64,000 bases of DNA from Jeotgalibacillus salarius (GCF_004405125.1 NZ_SORX01000004.1:338113-402112); one strand, 5' to 3'. Positions 17,903-28,371 are shown, numbered from the stretch's first letter. Notes: generated by a model not told the origin, from the sequence alone. Translations and numbers: made by a program.

Positions 17903-19168
17903 ATGAGCAGTCTGGGTGAACGCATACGAAAGTTACGTAAAGAAAAGAAAATGACCCTTGTGGATGTTGCCGGAGAGGCAATGTCTAAAGGGATGCTGAG
18001 TCTGATTGAAAATGGGCGGTCCAACCCATCGATGGAAAGCCTTCAGCATATTGCAAAGCAGCTTGGTGTGAATGTGCAGGTGCTGCTGACTGAAGAATCA
18101 AGCGAAGAGATGAAGAAGAAACTTGTGGAGATAGAAGAAGAGATACGGAAGGCTTACAATGCCGTTTCGTTAGAGGAATATGAACGTCTAAATAAAGCGA
18201 TTCAAAATGAGCTGGAGGAGACCCTTAAAAGAGATCTTCCGAAAACTTATGAGACAGCGAGGTTACGTGAGCTGGCCGGGAGAATTTATCAAAACAGACA
18301 GCAGATCGAAAAAGGGATGGAGTACCTGCAGATTGCAATGAATGATTACCAGGCACTCGGACTCAATCACAACGTTTATAAAGTGCAACTCAGAATGGTG
18401 ATGGAGCACTTCAGAGCACACAAATATGAATATGCGCTTGAACAGTTGATCGCATATAAATATGAATATGAAAAGAAGGAGTTGCTTGCTGATCCACTTG
18501 TCCAAATCGAGTCAGATCACTTGGAAGCTGCCCTTTTATCTGCAGTAGGGAAATATACAGAGGCAGAAAACCTACTTGAAGAGATTATCTCCTTTTCAAA
18601 AAGGAAGAATATTTATTATCTGATGGATGATATCTACCGTCTGGCTTCTTTTCATGCATTATTAAATGGGGATGAAGAAAAAAGACAGTATACGCTTAAG
18701 AAATCGAGGCAGTTTGCTGAGTTTACAGAGCACCATGACGGTCTATACAGCAGTATATTTGTTGAAATTCATTATAGAAACTTCTATCTAAAGAAACATG
18801 AAGAAGCCCTCAAAATGACTGAAGAGCTTAAGAAGGCTGAGCAGTTCAGTGCAACAGAAGACGGTGGATATTTTCATTTGGAATGTGGAAGTGCGCTTTA
18901 TGGTCTTGGGAAATATGAAGAAGCGTATGAAGAACTTATACAGTTTAAAGATACAGGGTTTGCCCACCATCCATTCGATTTGTCTATGATGGCAACAGCA
19001 GATGCTTATCTGGCACTTTGTCTGATCGAAAAAGGTGACCCGGAAGCGGCACTTGCATCTGCAGAAAAAGCAAAAGCAGCTGTAGCTGATTTACCGGAAA
19101 CACCATACCGCCATTTTATTCAGGAAACATGGGAAAAAACGATAGAGTTAATGAGTGACAAATTATAA
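17903..19168 (+). CDS. HTH-TPR transcriptional regulator divergent from MFS exporter
   Basis: A 421-aa regulator. ATG 17903 is chosen for the AGAGGGTG site 7 nt upstream; GTG at 17894 lies inside that site. Residues about 5-62 are an Xre-type helix-turn-helix (MTLVDVAGEAMSKGMLSLIENG). The rest is helical with TPR-like repeats (about 110-400), as in RRNPP peptide-responsive regulators (PlcR, Rgg, NprR) or their peptide-independent relatives. No secreted signal-peptide gene is found nearby. The twin operators indicate autorepression together with control of the MFS gene. Confidence 0.85.
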   Translation: MSSLGERIRKLRKEKKMTLVDVAGEAMSKGMLSLIENGRSNPSMESLQHIAKQLGVNVQVLLTEESSEEMKKKLVEIEEEIRKAYNAVSLEEYERLNKAIQNELEETLKRDLPKTYETARLRELAGRIYQNRQQIEKGMEYLQIAMNDYQALGLNHNVYKVQLRMVMEHFRAHKYEYALEQLIAYKYEYEKKELLADPLVQIESDHLEAALLSAVGKYTEAENLLEEIISFSKRKNIYYLMDDIYRLASFHALLNGDEEKRQYTLKKSRQFAEFTEHHDGLYSSIFVEIHYRNFYLKKHEEALKMTEELKKAEQFSATEDGGYFHLECGSALYGLGKYEEAYEELIQFKDTGFAHHPFDLSMMATADAYLALCLIEKGDPEAALASAEKAKAAVADLPETPYRHFIQETWEKTIELMSDKL

Positions 19169-19199
19169 GATGATTATCATAATGAATAGCGGGAATACA

Positions 19200-19244
19200 T
19201 GCAGAGGGCACTCTCGGGGTTTATACAGTGCTGCTCTGCTTTTA
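19200..19244 (+). terminator. terminator after the HTH-TPR gene
   Basis: Interrupted hairpin GCAGAG-gg-CACT with AGTG-ct-GCTCTGC, then CTTTT. Confidence 0.6.
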
Positions 19245-19381
19245 AATTGTGGGAAAATAGTGAATTTGTCACGTGCATGTCGTACAGCATCAAAATTTAA
19301 AAGGTGATATTTAGAGGGTTTAAGTGTATAATTACCTATGTGCATGATAGAAATATACATGACATATGAAGGGTGTAAAAA

Positions 19382-19612
19382 ATGTATCTCACAACGAAAG
19401 AATTAGCAGCCTATCTGGAAATGTCTGAACAGCTGATTTTGCAGCTGATCTATGAAAATAAAATTAAAGCTGTCTATGATGGCCAGCAATATATAGTGAA
19501 TAAAGAGCAATTTAATCAGCACTTGAAACAAGTGGAGAAGATGAAACAACTGCTTGAGGAATGGAAAATTGAACCGATTCCTGAAAGCTATGATGTAAAA
19601 GATGAAGACTGA
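19382..19612 (+). CDS. excisionase-family (MerR-like HTH) small DNA-binding protein
   Basis: A 76-aa protein with an excisionase-type winged helix: YLTTKELAAYLEMSEQLILQLI (about 2-23) and a wing IKAVYDGQQYIVNKEQF (about 28-44). A GAAGGGTG site precedes the ATG, and a TATAAT box lies at 19327-19332. No integrase or mobile-element genes are nearby, so it is probably a housekeeping regulator. It is followed at 19 nt by the HExxH gene, which suggests an operon. Confidence 0.75.
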   Translation: MYLTTKELAAYLEMSEQLILQLIYENKIKAVYDGQQYIVNKEQFNQHLKQVEKMKQLLEEWKIEPIPESYDVKDED

Positions 19613-19631
19613 GAGAAATGGAGGTGCCCAG

Positions 19632-20828
19632 ATGATTCATTTTACTAGAAAACTTAAAGAAAAGCTGGAAACGGCAAATTTGGACTTGTTGTGGCCGGGG
19701 TTCAGACTGACTGCGTATGCGATCTATAGTCAGGAGTATGTTTATTTATTTAATCATCCAGTTTGCCAGGGAGAGGACGAGCCGCTGATTTTTGAATGGG
19801 ATAAGCGCTTTGTGGGAAATACGCTGATCCTGTTTGAAGACGTGCCAACGGCGATTGTCAATGTGGAAAAACCAGATTCTCTGGAAGATACGTACCCTGT
19901 ATTAGTGCATGAGCTTTTCCATGGTTATCAAACATTAATGAACGAAAAAAGGTTCCCTGATGAATTGCTGGGCGTACAGTATCCTCTTCTTGAAGAGAAC
20001 ATCGGTCTTCGTTTGGAAGAGCGCACTGCACTTCGTTCAACGCTGGATGCCTCTTCAATTGATGAAAAGCGTGCACATTTAAAACGCTTTATTACTTTAA
20101 GAGAAAAAAGAAAAGAATTACTCGGAGAATCTCTCGAATATGAAAACCTGATTGAAACGATAGAAGGCCCGGCCTGGTATGTTGAAATGAAGGCGTATGC
20201 ATCACTTCATCAACAAAGAGATGCAGAAAACTGTTATAAAGAAAAGCTTCTACATCACGAGGAAGCCGGTCTGCATTTACGAAAAAGCTGTTATAGCTCA
20301 GGTCTGGCACTATGTTTACTGCTTGATGAGATATTTCCTGAGTGGAAGCAGAAGTATTTCTATGAAGATTGCACGCTGTATGACTGTTTAAAAGAAAAGG
20401 CTGGTCTGTGTGATGAGGTGCTCAATAATTCCGAGGGGGATATGAGTAACGAAGCAGCGAGGATTTATCAGCTTGTCCAGGAATCCAGACAGAAAACCAT
20501 TCAGTCTTTTTCAGATTTTGATGGTTACCAGCTGACAATTGAAGGACCAATGAGGGCTGTATTCTTTGATCCGATGAATATGGTGAATGTCGATCATCAG
20601 CTGCTGCATCAGTATTTTGTAACGATGCAGATCCAGGAACAGGAGTACTTGATTAACCAGCCTGCATTGACTCATTATACAGAGTCAGTTTTGCATGCTG
20701 ATAAATTACAGTTGAACCTGAATAAAAAGCCTGTCATGAATCAGGGAATAGTCAACATCCCGGGGATAGGCGATTTTAAAGGGGATTACAGTGAAGAAGG
20801 GAAGCAGTTGAAATTGCTTCTCTCATAA
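19632..20828 (+). CDS. unrecognised protein with HExxH metalloprotease-like motif
   Basis: A 398-aa soluble protein I cannot place in a named family. Start ATG 19632 follows GGAGGTG with 6-nt spacing. The motif VHELFHGYQ (H93, E94, H97) is a zinc-peptidase signature. Downstream acidic residues in LEENIGLRLEERTALR (about 120-135) and EGPAWYVEMKA (about 181-191) could supply a third ligand. No signal peptide is present, so any protease acts in the cytosol. Its partner upstream is the excisionase-like protein; a ClgR/ImmA-like pairing of a small DNA-binding protein with a protease is one possibility, unproven. Confidence 0.65.
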   Translation: MIHFTRKLKEKLETANLDLLWPGFRLTAYAIYSQEYVYLFNHPVCQGEDEPLIFEWDKRFVGNTLILFEDVPTAIVNVEKPDSLEDTYPVLVHELFHGYQTLMNEKRFPDELLGVQYPLLEENIGLRLEERTALRSTLDASSIDEKRAHLKRFITLREKRKELLGESLEYENLIETIEGPAWYVEMKAYASLHQQRDAENCYKEKLLHHEEAGLHLRKSCYSSGLALCLLLDEIFPEWKQKYFYEDCTLYDCLKEKAGLCDEVLNNSEGDMSNEAARIYQLVQESRQKTIQSFSDFDGYQLTIEGPMRAVFFDPMNMVNVDHQLLHQYFVTMQIQEQEYLINQPALTHYTESVLHADKLQLNLNKKPVMNQGIVNIPGIGDFKGDYSEEGKQLKLLLS

Positions 20829-20830
20829 TA

Positions 20831-20870
20831 AAACAAGCTGTCGGGTTCTGATCCCCGACAGCTTGTTTTA
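20831..20870. terminator. bidirectional terminator between HExxH and SDR genes
   Basis: AAACAAGCTGTCGGG pairs with CCCGACAGCTTGTTT, with A- and T-runs on both sides. Confidence 0.85.
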
Positions 20871-20871
20871 T

Positions 20872-21663
20872 TTAATCCTCAGCAGCATCTTTTTTTACAA
20901 ACTCATGTCCGCCTACAAATTTGTAATCATCCGGGTGACCGAATGCATCAGGAAGTTCCTCAAGGTATTCGTTGGCATCATCTACAGGTGCATAGCCGAG
21001 CGGGTTATCAGGATCTACGGTGAAGAAGCTCTGTTTATTATTTGAAATCCCGTAAATCGTCACCACTTCACTGATTTCAGCCGTAATGGATTTACGCACA
21101 AGCTGATCCAGATCTGCATAACTCAGCCAAATCATTAAATGCTCTCTCGAATCGGGCTGTTCCACACATCCGCAAATACGCAGGTTCACAACTTCCATGT
21201 TGAATTTATCGTGATAAAGCTTACCGAGATCCTCGTTATATACTTTACTCAGTCCATAAAAAGTGTCTGGACGCGTTTCAGTTGATGTATCATAAGGCGC
21301 ACCATCTGAAGGAAGGAAGCCGACCGCATGAATACTGCTCGCATAAACCACTCTTTTCACACCGTGCTGTCTGGCAGCTTCATAAATGTGATAAGTCCCT
21401 CTGATATTGGCATCCAGAATATCTTCAAATTCATTTTCCACCGGTAATCCGCCAAAGTGCAAAACAGTTTCTATATCATGCTCTTTGAAAATACTTTCGA
21501 TTGCCTCATAATTATTTAGATCTGCTTTAATAAACGGCAGTTCTTTCGGAAGTTCTTCAGAAGTAGAACGGTTTGTCAGCACTAAGTCGAAATCATCCTT
21601 TAATGAATGTGCCAGAACGGTCCCAAGTCCGCCTGAAGCACCTGTTAATAATACTTTACCCAT
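20872..21663 (-). CDS. NAD(P)-dependent epimerase/dehydrogenase, uronate-dehydrogenase-like
   Basis: A 263-aa extended SDR with an N-terminal TGASGGLG nucleotide motif, an active-site YGLSK (Tyr-x3-Lys) and the word YASSIHAVGF. These fit the uronate dehydrogenase-like group, which oxidises glucuronate or galacturonate to aldarolactones. The length (about 265 aa) also fits. A perfect cre match lies 87 bp upstream, consistent with catabolic use of a sugar acid. No other uronate genes are adjacent, so the substrate is uncertain. Confidence 0.72.
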   Translation of the reverse strand: MGKVLLTGASGGLGTVLAHSLKDDFDLVLTNRSTSEELPKELPFIKADLNNYEAIESIFKEHDIETVLHFGGLPVENEFEDILDANIRGTYHIYEAARQHGVKRVVYASSIHAVGFLPSDGAPYDTSTETRPDTFYGLSKVYNEDLGKLYHDKFNMEVVNLRICGCVEQPDSREHLMIWLSYADLDQLVRKSITAEISEVVTIYGISNNKQSFFTVDPDNPLGYAPVDDANEYLEELPDAFGHPDDYKFVGGHEFVKKDAAED

Positions 21664-21749
21664 CTTCTCTCACTGCCTTTCTGTATCAAGTCATGCTTGT
21701 ACCTTTCCCTTTTTTAAACAATACAACCCGAATTTAAAAAAATATTATT

Positions 21750-21763
21750 TGTAAGCGTTATCA
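21750..21763. promoter_or_regulatory. cre site (CcpA) upstream of SDR gene
   Basis: TGTAAGCGTTATCA matches the consensus TGWAARCGYTWNCW at all 14 positions. Confidence 0.65.
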
Positions 21764-21946
21764 AATTAAATATTCAGCAAATAAGGGTGACATAGCAGTG
21801 TGAACATTGTATACTTGTCATTAAAATCTTTCCAGAAAAGACAAGTGTTTTTATGAAAAGGACATTTGTGTTTTTTATGAAATTAATAACTGGTAAAAGA
21901 AGTTTATTTATCAAAATGATTAAAGCCCATCATTCTAATATGCACA

Positions 21947-22070
21947 GCTGATGATCGAAGTGTAAGGGTATGACTCCTGCGGCAGGAAGGGACGTGTGAG
22001 GCTTATGGCGAAGCCTGCTGGCTCACCGCCCGGCCGCGGAAAGCGTCCCCCTGAAGCGGAGATCATCAGC
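21947..22070. repeat. dispersed long imperfect palindrome, copy 2
   Basis: Perfect 10-bp ends GCTGATGATC and GATCATCAGC enclose the family words GACTCCTGCGG and GGAAAGCGTCCCCCTG (124 bp). It is more diverged from the other copies in the middle. Confidence 0.8.
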
Positions 22071-22109
22071 TAATCTAACAGAGCTAAAACAAAAAGGAGT
22101 TTTGCCTTC

Positions 22110-23480
22110 ATGAAAGTTGTAAAATTTGGCGGCAGTTCAGTCGCAAGTGCAGTACAGTATAAAAAAGTCGCCTCTATTCTGGCAGCAGATCCTGATCGCA
22201 AAGCAGTCATTGTCTCAGCACCTGGTAAAAGACATGAAGGAGATACCAAAACAACTGATTTATTAATCCGCCTTGCTGAAAGCGTTGGCAAACGTGACTT
22301 TGATGAATCTGCTTTTCAGGCAGTACTTGGCAGGTACCATGAAATCATTGAAGATCTGGAGCTTGATTCATCTTTAATGACTGAAGTTGAAGGTCACCTG
22401 CATGAAGTCATTTCGATGTACAGGCAGTCAAAAGATCGCTTGCTTGATGGTTTAAAAGCGAGTGGTGAAGACCTTAACGCTAAAGTAATGACTTCCTACT
22501 TAACATCACTTGGCAGAAAAGCGACTTATATTTCTCCTAAACAGGCTGGCATGATCGTCACGGATGAACCGGGGAATGCACAGATTTTACCGGAAGCCTA
22601 TCCGGAAATTGCAAAACTGCGTGAAGTTGAAGGAATCCTTGTCATACCGGGATTTTTCGGCTATTCCTATGAAGGGAATATTGTCACTTTTCCGCGTGGC
22701 GGGTCTGATATAACAGGATCCATTATTGCTGCGGGCCTTGATGCGACTGAATATGAGAATTTTACTGATGTGGACTCGATCTATTGTGTCAGTCCGAAAA
22801 TGGTGGATCAGCCACGCGAACTGAAGGAACTGACTTACCGTGAAATGCGTGAGCTTGCATACTCTGGCTTCTCAGTGTTTCACGATGAGGCCCTGCAGCC
22901 TGTTGTGCACAAAAAAATTCCGGTCTGCGTGAAGAATACGAATCGTCCGGAAGCAAAAGGCACAAGAATTGTTGACAGCCGTGAGCTGGACGGGCATCCT
23001 GTCATCGGAATCGCCAGCGATGAAGGATTCAGCAGTATTAACATGACAAAATATCTGATGAACAGAGAGCTCGGTTTCGGGCGGAAATTGCTTGCGATTT
23101 TAGAAGACGAAGGCGTTTCTTATGAACATACGCCATCAGGAATTGATAACATGTCAGTGATCCTGCGTTCACACCAGCTCTACAACGGTCAGGAAGCGCG
23201 CGTGCTGAATCGTATACGCGAAGAACTTCAGGTTGAGGATCTTTACGTTGAGCGTGATCTGGCAATGATTATGGTGGTAGGAGAAGGCATGAATCAGACA
23301 ATCGGTATTGCATCAAAAGCAACACAGGCTTTGGCTGAAGCTGGTGCGAATATCAAGATGATTAACCAGGGTTCAAGCGAGGTCAGTATGATGTTCGGCG
23401 TGAATGTAGCTGATGTTGAAAAAGCGGTACGCAGTTTATATCATATTTATTTTCCGGCTGAGGTCAGTCAGGAGGCGTAG
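22110..23480 (+). CDS. thrD: aspartate kinase, YclM/ThrD type
   Basis: A 456-aa aspartokinase, the first step of the Lys/Met/Thr pathway. The N-terminal KFGGSSVAS motif, GRKAT and FPRGGSDITGS segments make the catalytic domain (about 1-290). Two ACT domains follow, ending with the MINQGSSEVSMMFGV word. Its undivided single-gene form and near-colinearity with B. subtilis YclM (aspartokinase III) separate it from LysC, which has an internal alpha/beta start. Feedback inhibition by lysine and threonine is known for that isozyme. AAAGGAG precedes the ATG. Monocistronic. Confidence 0.93.
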   Translation: MKVVKFGGSSVASAVQYKKVASILAADPDRKAVIVSAPGKRHEGDTKTTDLLIRLAESVGKRDFDESAFQAVLGRYHEIIEDLELDSSLMTEVEGHLHEVISMYRQSKDRLLDGLKASGEDLNAKVMTSYLTSLGRKATYISPKQAGMIVTDEPGNAQILPEAYPEIAKLREVEGILVIPGFFGYSYEGNIVTFPRGGSDITGSIIAAGLDATEYENFTDVDSIYCVSPKMVDQPRELKELTYREMRELAYSGFSVFHDEALQPVVHKKIPVCVKNTNRPEAKGTRIVDSRELDGHPVIGIASDEGFSSINMTKYLMNRELGFGRKLLAILEDEGVSYEHTPSGIDNMSVILRSHQLYNGQEARVLNRIREELQVEDLYVERDLAMIMVVGEGMNQTIGIASKATQALAEAGANIKMINQGSSEVSMMFGVNVADVEKAVRSLYHIYFPAEVSQEA

Positions 23481-23485
23481 AAGGA

Positions 23486-23625
23486 AGGTTCGACGAAAAG
23501 CTGTTGTTGTTCGGCATTAGAGGTGTCATGTTCGATACTCCATCAGCCATGTTCGGCGTATAACCTGTTAACTTCGACGCTTAGCAGCACAACTTCGCTT
23601 TATAGCTGAAATGACTACTTCTGAT
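23486..23625. repeat. 21-bp-period tandem array F, word GTTCG
   Basis: The words GTTCG/CTTCG start at 23488, 23509, 23530, 23551, 23572 and 23593, exactly 21 bp apart. A further CTTCT is off register at 23618. The spacers differ in sequence. It lies between the convergent aspartate kinase and amylase genes. Confidence 0.8.
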
Positions 23626-23632
23626 AAACGAT

Positions 23633-23678
23633 AAAAAGGAAACTGGTGCCCTACTAAACGGCACCAGTTTCCTTTTTT
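23633..23678. terminator. bidirectional terminator between aspartate kinase and amylase genes
   Basis: AAAGGAAACTGGTGCC pairs perfectly with GGCACCAGTTTCCTTT, flanked by A- and T-runs. Confidence 0.9.
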
Positions 23679-23692
23679 GAATTTAAATTTCA

Positions 23693-25150
23693 TTATTCAG
23701 CCGGTAAAGCCCAAACTGACACGCTGCCTGCCTGAACTGGGAATGTTCCATAGCCCTCATCATCAATCACAACGGGCTCATCAATCGAGTTTGTGAAATC
23801 TGTCCACTCTTCTCCGGCACGATGTTCACCTACGAACATTCGCTTGTCGCCATCGTCTCCAACTGTTACGACAACCGCACAGCCTGAACCTTCAATTTCT
23901 TCAACACCGCGTCGCACCCAGCCGACTGTAGCCGGGTGATCAAAATAATCATCCTGCTCACCGTATGCGCGATGGAAACGTGCAAAAATCAATGGGTCAA
24001 TGGCTTCCCGCTTATCTTCAATCGGATTCTCACCATCAATGCCGAAGTAGTCTCCATAGAATACACATGGATATCCGTCTGCACGAAGTAGTACAAGTGC
24101 ATAGGCACTCTGCTTAAACCAATCCTGTACCCATGACTCAAGTGACTCACCAGGCTGGGAATCATGGTTATCAACAAATGTCACAGCATTCATCGGATAT
24201 TCGCCGACAAGTGTTCTTTCAAACAGAGTTGAAAGATCCGCATCACGGCCTTCTTCTGAAATGCGGTGAAGCTTGTAATGCAGCTGGACATCGAACAAAT
24301 CAAGCTGATAATCAGTTTCTTCAAGGAAGCTTCCGCATGCCTCAATGTCTTCGTTCCAGTACTCACCGACCATATAGAAGTTGCCGTCGCGGTGCTCCTT
24401 CACCTGTCTGATAAACTCATCAATAAATTCATGACTAATATGTTTAATTGCATCAAGGCGGTAGCCATCAGCATCCAGTGTATCTGACATCCATTTACCC
24501 CAATTGATCATCTCATCACGTACTTCAGGGTGATTGTAATCAATGTTTGCGAACATCAGGTAATCATAATTTCCAAACTCATCATCGACCTGATCATTCC
24601 AGTCTTTTCCTTCGCCGACAATTTTGAAAAAGCCTGTCCGTTCTTCTCTGGCATCATAATCGGTACCGTTAAAATGATTGAAGTTCCACTTAAAGTCAGA
24701 GTACTTGTCATCGCGGCCAGGAAATGTGAACTTAGTCCAGGCATCGATCTCAAACGGCTCAGAAATCTCTTCAAGACGATTTTCAGAATCTACTTCAATC
24801 ACCTCAAACGTTTCTGTTTCGTCAGCTCCGGCTTTGTGATTCATTACCACATCTACATATACCTGAATGTCATGATCATGACAGGACTGAATCGCTTCAT
24901 GCAATTCATCTTTCGTACCGTACTTTGTTCTGACATCACCTTTTTGGTCAAACTCTCCAAGGTCGTACAGATCGTACACACCATATCCGTTATCATCAGG
25001 TGATTCACCCTTTGTTACCGGAGGAATCCAGACTGCATCAATTCCGCTTGCTTTTAATTCTGGTGCTGCATCTTTCAGTCTCTTCCAGTGATCCCCGTCT
25101 GCAGCTACGTGCCATTCAAAGAATTGAAGCATTGTGTGATTTCTTTCCAC
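23693..25150 (-). CDS. cytoplasmic alpha-amylase, GH13
   Basis: A 485-aa GH13 alpha-amylase of the liquefying (B. licheniformis-like) type. Catalytic residues are nucleophile D233 (DGYRLDAIKH), acid/base E263 (MVGEYW) and D330 (FVDNHDSQ); DVVMNH at 100-105 is conserved region I. No signal peptide is seen, so it should act inside the cell on imported maltodextrin or glycogen, as E. coli AmyA does. GTG start with GAGGAGG 7 nt upstream. The 259-bp gap upstream to the ABC gene shows no clear cre. Confidence 0.93.
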   Translation of the reverse strand: MERNHTMLQFFEWHVAADGDHWKRLKDAAPELKASGIDAVWIPPVTKGESPDDNGYGVYDLYDLGEFDQKGDVRTKYGTKDELHEAIQSCHDHDIQVYVDVVMNHKAGADETETFEVIEVDSENRLEEISEPFEIDAWTKFTFPGRDDKYSDFKWNFNHFNGTDYDAREERTGFFKIVGEGKDWNDQVDDEFGNYDYLMFANIDYNHPEVRDEMINWGKWMSDTLDADGYRLDAIKHISHEFIDEFIRQVKEHRDGNFYMVGEYWNEDIEACGSFLEETDYQLDLFDVQLHYKLHRISEEGRDADLSTLFERTLVGEYPMNAVTFVDNHDSQPGESLESWVQDWFKQSAYALVLLRADGYPCVFYGDYFGIDGENPIEDKREAIDPLIFARFHRAYGEQDDYFDHPATVGWVRRGVEEIEGSGCAVVVTVGDDGDKRMFVGEHRAGEEWTDFTNSIDEPVVIDDEGYGTFPVQAGSVSVWALPAE

Positions 25151-25409
25151 GTGAATTCCTCCTCTAAATAAATATGGTATTTAAATAATGCGGCATCTTT
25201 CCGTGTCGGGAGTCTCCGTTCCACACTTCAAGGTTTCGCTGGTTTGATTTTATAAAGGTAAAGCCGCAACTTAATAGAGTGATTATAGAGCAAAAAAGTG
25301 TATCAGACAATTTTGACTCGATTTTGTTTCGTTAACCGAAAAAATGTGTGGCACTATCTTTTTCTTCCTGTAAAATAATAGTTACATATTTCACAAGGGA
25401 GTACACATC

Positions 25410-27128
25410 ATGTTAAAACGATTCTTTTCTTACTACAAACCACATAAAAAGCTGTTTGCCGCTGACTTCAGTTGTGCGGTGTTCGTTGGTCTTCTCGAGC
25501 TTGGTTTTCCGCTTGCTGTATCATGGTTTATCGATACGCTGCTGCCGGAGGGGAATTGGCAGGCAATCACCTGGGTCAGTTTTTTACTCCTTTTTCTCTA
25601 TCTCACAAGTACCTCTCTTCAGTACGTTGTAAACTACTGGGGTCATAAACTAGGAATTAATATTGAGACTGATATGCGTCAGGAGCTGTTTGAACACGTG
25701 CAGCGACAGTCGTTTTCATTCTTTGATAATACGAAGACCGGCCATATTATGAGCAGGATCACAAACGACCTGTTTGATATCGGTGAAATGGCGCATCACG
25801 GACCTGAGGATTTGTTTATTGCCATCATGACATTTATCGGGGCGTTCTGGATTATGCTGACGATTAATGTGAAGCTTGCGCTGATTGCGATTATCGTTGT
25901 ACCGTTCCTGATCTGGCTCATTACCTATGCCAATATCAAAATGAATACAGCATGGAAAGCGATGTATGGCAATATTGCTGAAGTAAATGCCCGTGTGGAA
26001 GACAGTGTCTCAGGTGCCCGCGTTGTTCAGTCATTTACAAATGAAAAGCATGAAATTAAACGTTTTACGACAGATAACCGCCATTACCGTCAGACGAAGG
26101 TCGGTGCCTATAAAGTGATGGCGTTCAGTTTGTCAGGTATGTATATCATGACGCGCCTGATTGTGCTTGTTGTCCTTGTATTCGGGGCATATCTGAGCCT
26201 GAATAACGAGCTGACGTATGGAGAGCTTGTTGCATTTGTTTTATACATTAATGTTCTTTTTAAACCAATTGATAAAATCAGTGCGCTGCTTGAAATGTAC
26301 CCAAAAGGAATGGCCGGTTTCAGACGTTTTACAGACTTGCTTGACCAGGCACCTGTCATCACAGACCGTCCGGATGCAAAAGTGGTTGATCATTTAGAAG
26401 GGGAGATTGAATTTGACCATGTATCCTTCAGCTATGATGATCAAAAGGGTGTACTGAGTGACATTTCGCTTAAGCTGAATCGCGGGGAAACCGTTGCATT
26501 TGTAGGTCCGTCCGGCGCAGGGAAAACAACGATTTGCTCGCTGATCCCGAGGTTCTATGATGTAAAAGAAGGTGCCATCAAGATTGATGGAATCGATATC
26601 CGGGATATGACGAAGGAGTCGCTCAGAAGTCAGATCGGGATTGTCCAGCAGGACGTTTTTCTTTTCACAGGAACGCTGCGTGAAAACATTGCTTACGGAA
26701 AACTTGATGCGACAGAGGAAGAGGTCATGGAGGCTGCGAAAAAAGCGAACCTGCAGTCAGTCGTGGACGGGCTTCCGCTTGGTTACAATACTCAGATCGG
26801 GGAGCGCGGATTAAAGCTTTCAGGTGGTCAGAAGCAGCGAATTGCGATTGCGAGAATGTTTTTGAAAGATCCTTCTATTTTAATTCTTGATGAGGCAACG
26901 TCAGCGCTTGATACAGAAACGGAAGCGATGATTCAGGGGGCCATTGAAGAGCTTGCGAAAGGACGTACAACGCTTGTCATTGCGCACAGACTAGCAACGA
27001 TCAGAAAAGCAGACCGCGTTGTAGTCGTGACGGAAGAAGGGATCGCAGAAGACGGAACGCACGCCGAGCTGCTTGAAAAGGATGGGATTTTTGCGAATCT
27101 GCATAGGGTTCAGTATGAGCAGGTGTGA
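25410..27128 (+). CDS. ABC exporter half-transporter (permease-ATPase fusion)
   Basis: A 572-aa half-size ABC exporter of the MsbA/LmrA-like group, similar to B. subtilis YfiC. Six membrane segments occupy about residues 15-300. The ATPase (about 335-572) has Walker A GPSGAGKTT, signature LSGGQKQR and Walker B ILILDEATSALD. It probably works as a homodimer, since no partner half-transporter is adjacent. The substrate (lipid, drug or peptide) is unknown. AAGGGAG precedes the ATG. Confidence 0.9.
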   Translation: MLKRFFSYYKPHKKLFAADFSCAVFVGLLELGFPLAVSWFIDTLLPEGNWQAITWVSFLLLFLYLTSTSLQYVVNYWGHKLGINIETDMRQELFEHVQRQSFSFFDNTKTGHIMSRITNDLFDIGEMAHHGPEDLFIAIMTFIGAFWIMLTINVKLALIAIIVVPFLIWLITYANIKMNTAWKAMYGNIAEVNARVEDSVSGARVVQSFTNEKHEIKRFTTDNRHYRQTKVGAYKVMAFSLSGMYIMTRLIVLVVLVFGAYLSLNNELTYGELVAFVLYINVLFKPIDKISALLEMYPKGMAGFRRFTDLLDQAPVITDRPDAKVVDHLEGEIEFDHVSFSYDDQKGVLSDISLKLNRGETVAFVGPSGAGKTTICSLIPRFYDVKEGAIKIDGIDIRDMTKESLRSQIGIVQQDVFLFTGTLRENIAYGKLDATEEEVMEAAKKANLQSVVDGLPLGYNTQIGERGLKLSGGQKQRIAIARMFLKDPSILILDEATSALDTETEAMIQGAIEELAKGRTTLVIAHRLATIRKADRVVVVTEEGIAEDGTHAELLEKDGIFANLHRVQYEQV

Positions 27129-27138
27129 CCGGGGAGTG

Positions 27139-27257
27139 GTGGTTCGTAGAAAAGTTGAGGATGTTCTTAGAAACACTCGTGGTGTTCGGAGAAAAACATG
27201 CATGGTTCTTAGAAAATAATCAATCTTCGTAGAAAAAACAGGGTGGTTCTTAGAAAA
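27139..27257. repeat. 21-bp-period tandem array A, word TTCKTAGAAA
   Basis: Six copies of (G/C)TTC(G/T)(T/G)AGAAA start at 27142, 27163, 27184, 27205, 27225 and 27246; spacings are 21, 21, 21, 20 and 21. The spacers between copies are unrelated. Located between the convergent ABC exporter and ldh genes. Confidence 0.88.
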
Positions 27258-27308
27258 GTGTAATAAGACCTACGCCGCCGACCTTGGTCGTGCCACCCAA
27301 CCCCATCA

Positions 27309-27345
27309 AAAAACCAGCTGTTGCCCGTGCAACAGCTGGTTTTTC
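27309..27345. terminator. terminator of ldh (bidirectional)
   Basis: AAAACCAGCTGTTGC and GCAACAGCTGGTTTTT arms with A- and T-runs on both sides. Confidence 0.88.
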
Positions 27346-27347
27346 AC

Positions 27348-28371
<1,024 letters not shown>

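Larger units (their letters stand above)
21664..22109. other. 446-bp divergent intergenic region
   Basis: No gene is supported here. It holds a cre site (21750-21763) for the SDR gene and a dispersed long palindrome (21947-22070) ending 39 bp before the aspartate kinase start. No lysine or SAM riboswitch is visible. Confidence 0.65.

Noticed and set aside
19382..19612. Prophage or integrative element marked by an excisionase
   Set aside because: No integrase, att-like repeats or phage genes are nearby; the small HTH fold is common in ordinary regulators.
22080..22109. Lysine riboswitch before aspartate kinase
   Set aside because: The space upstream is filled by a dispersed palindrome ending 39 bp before the start; no L-box core was seen.
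26991..27203. 70-aa minus-strand frame with FLRT repeats
   Set aside because: It reads through array A and into the antisense of the ABC exporter gene; the periodicity is explained by the DNA repeat.
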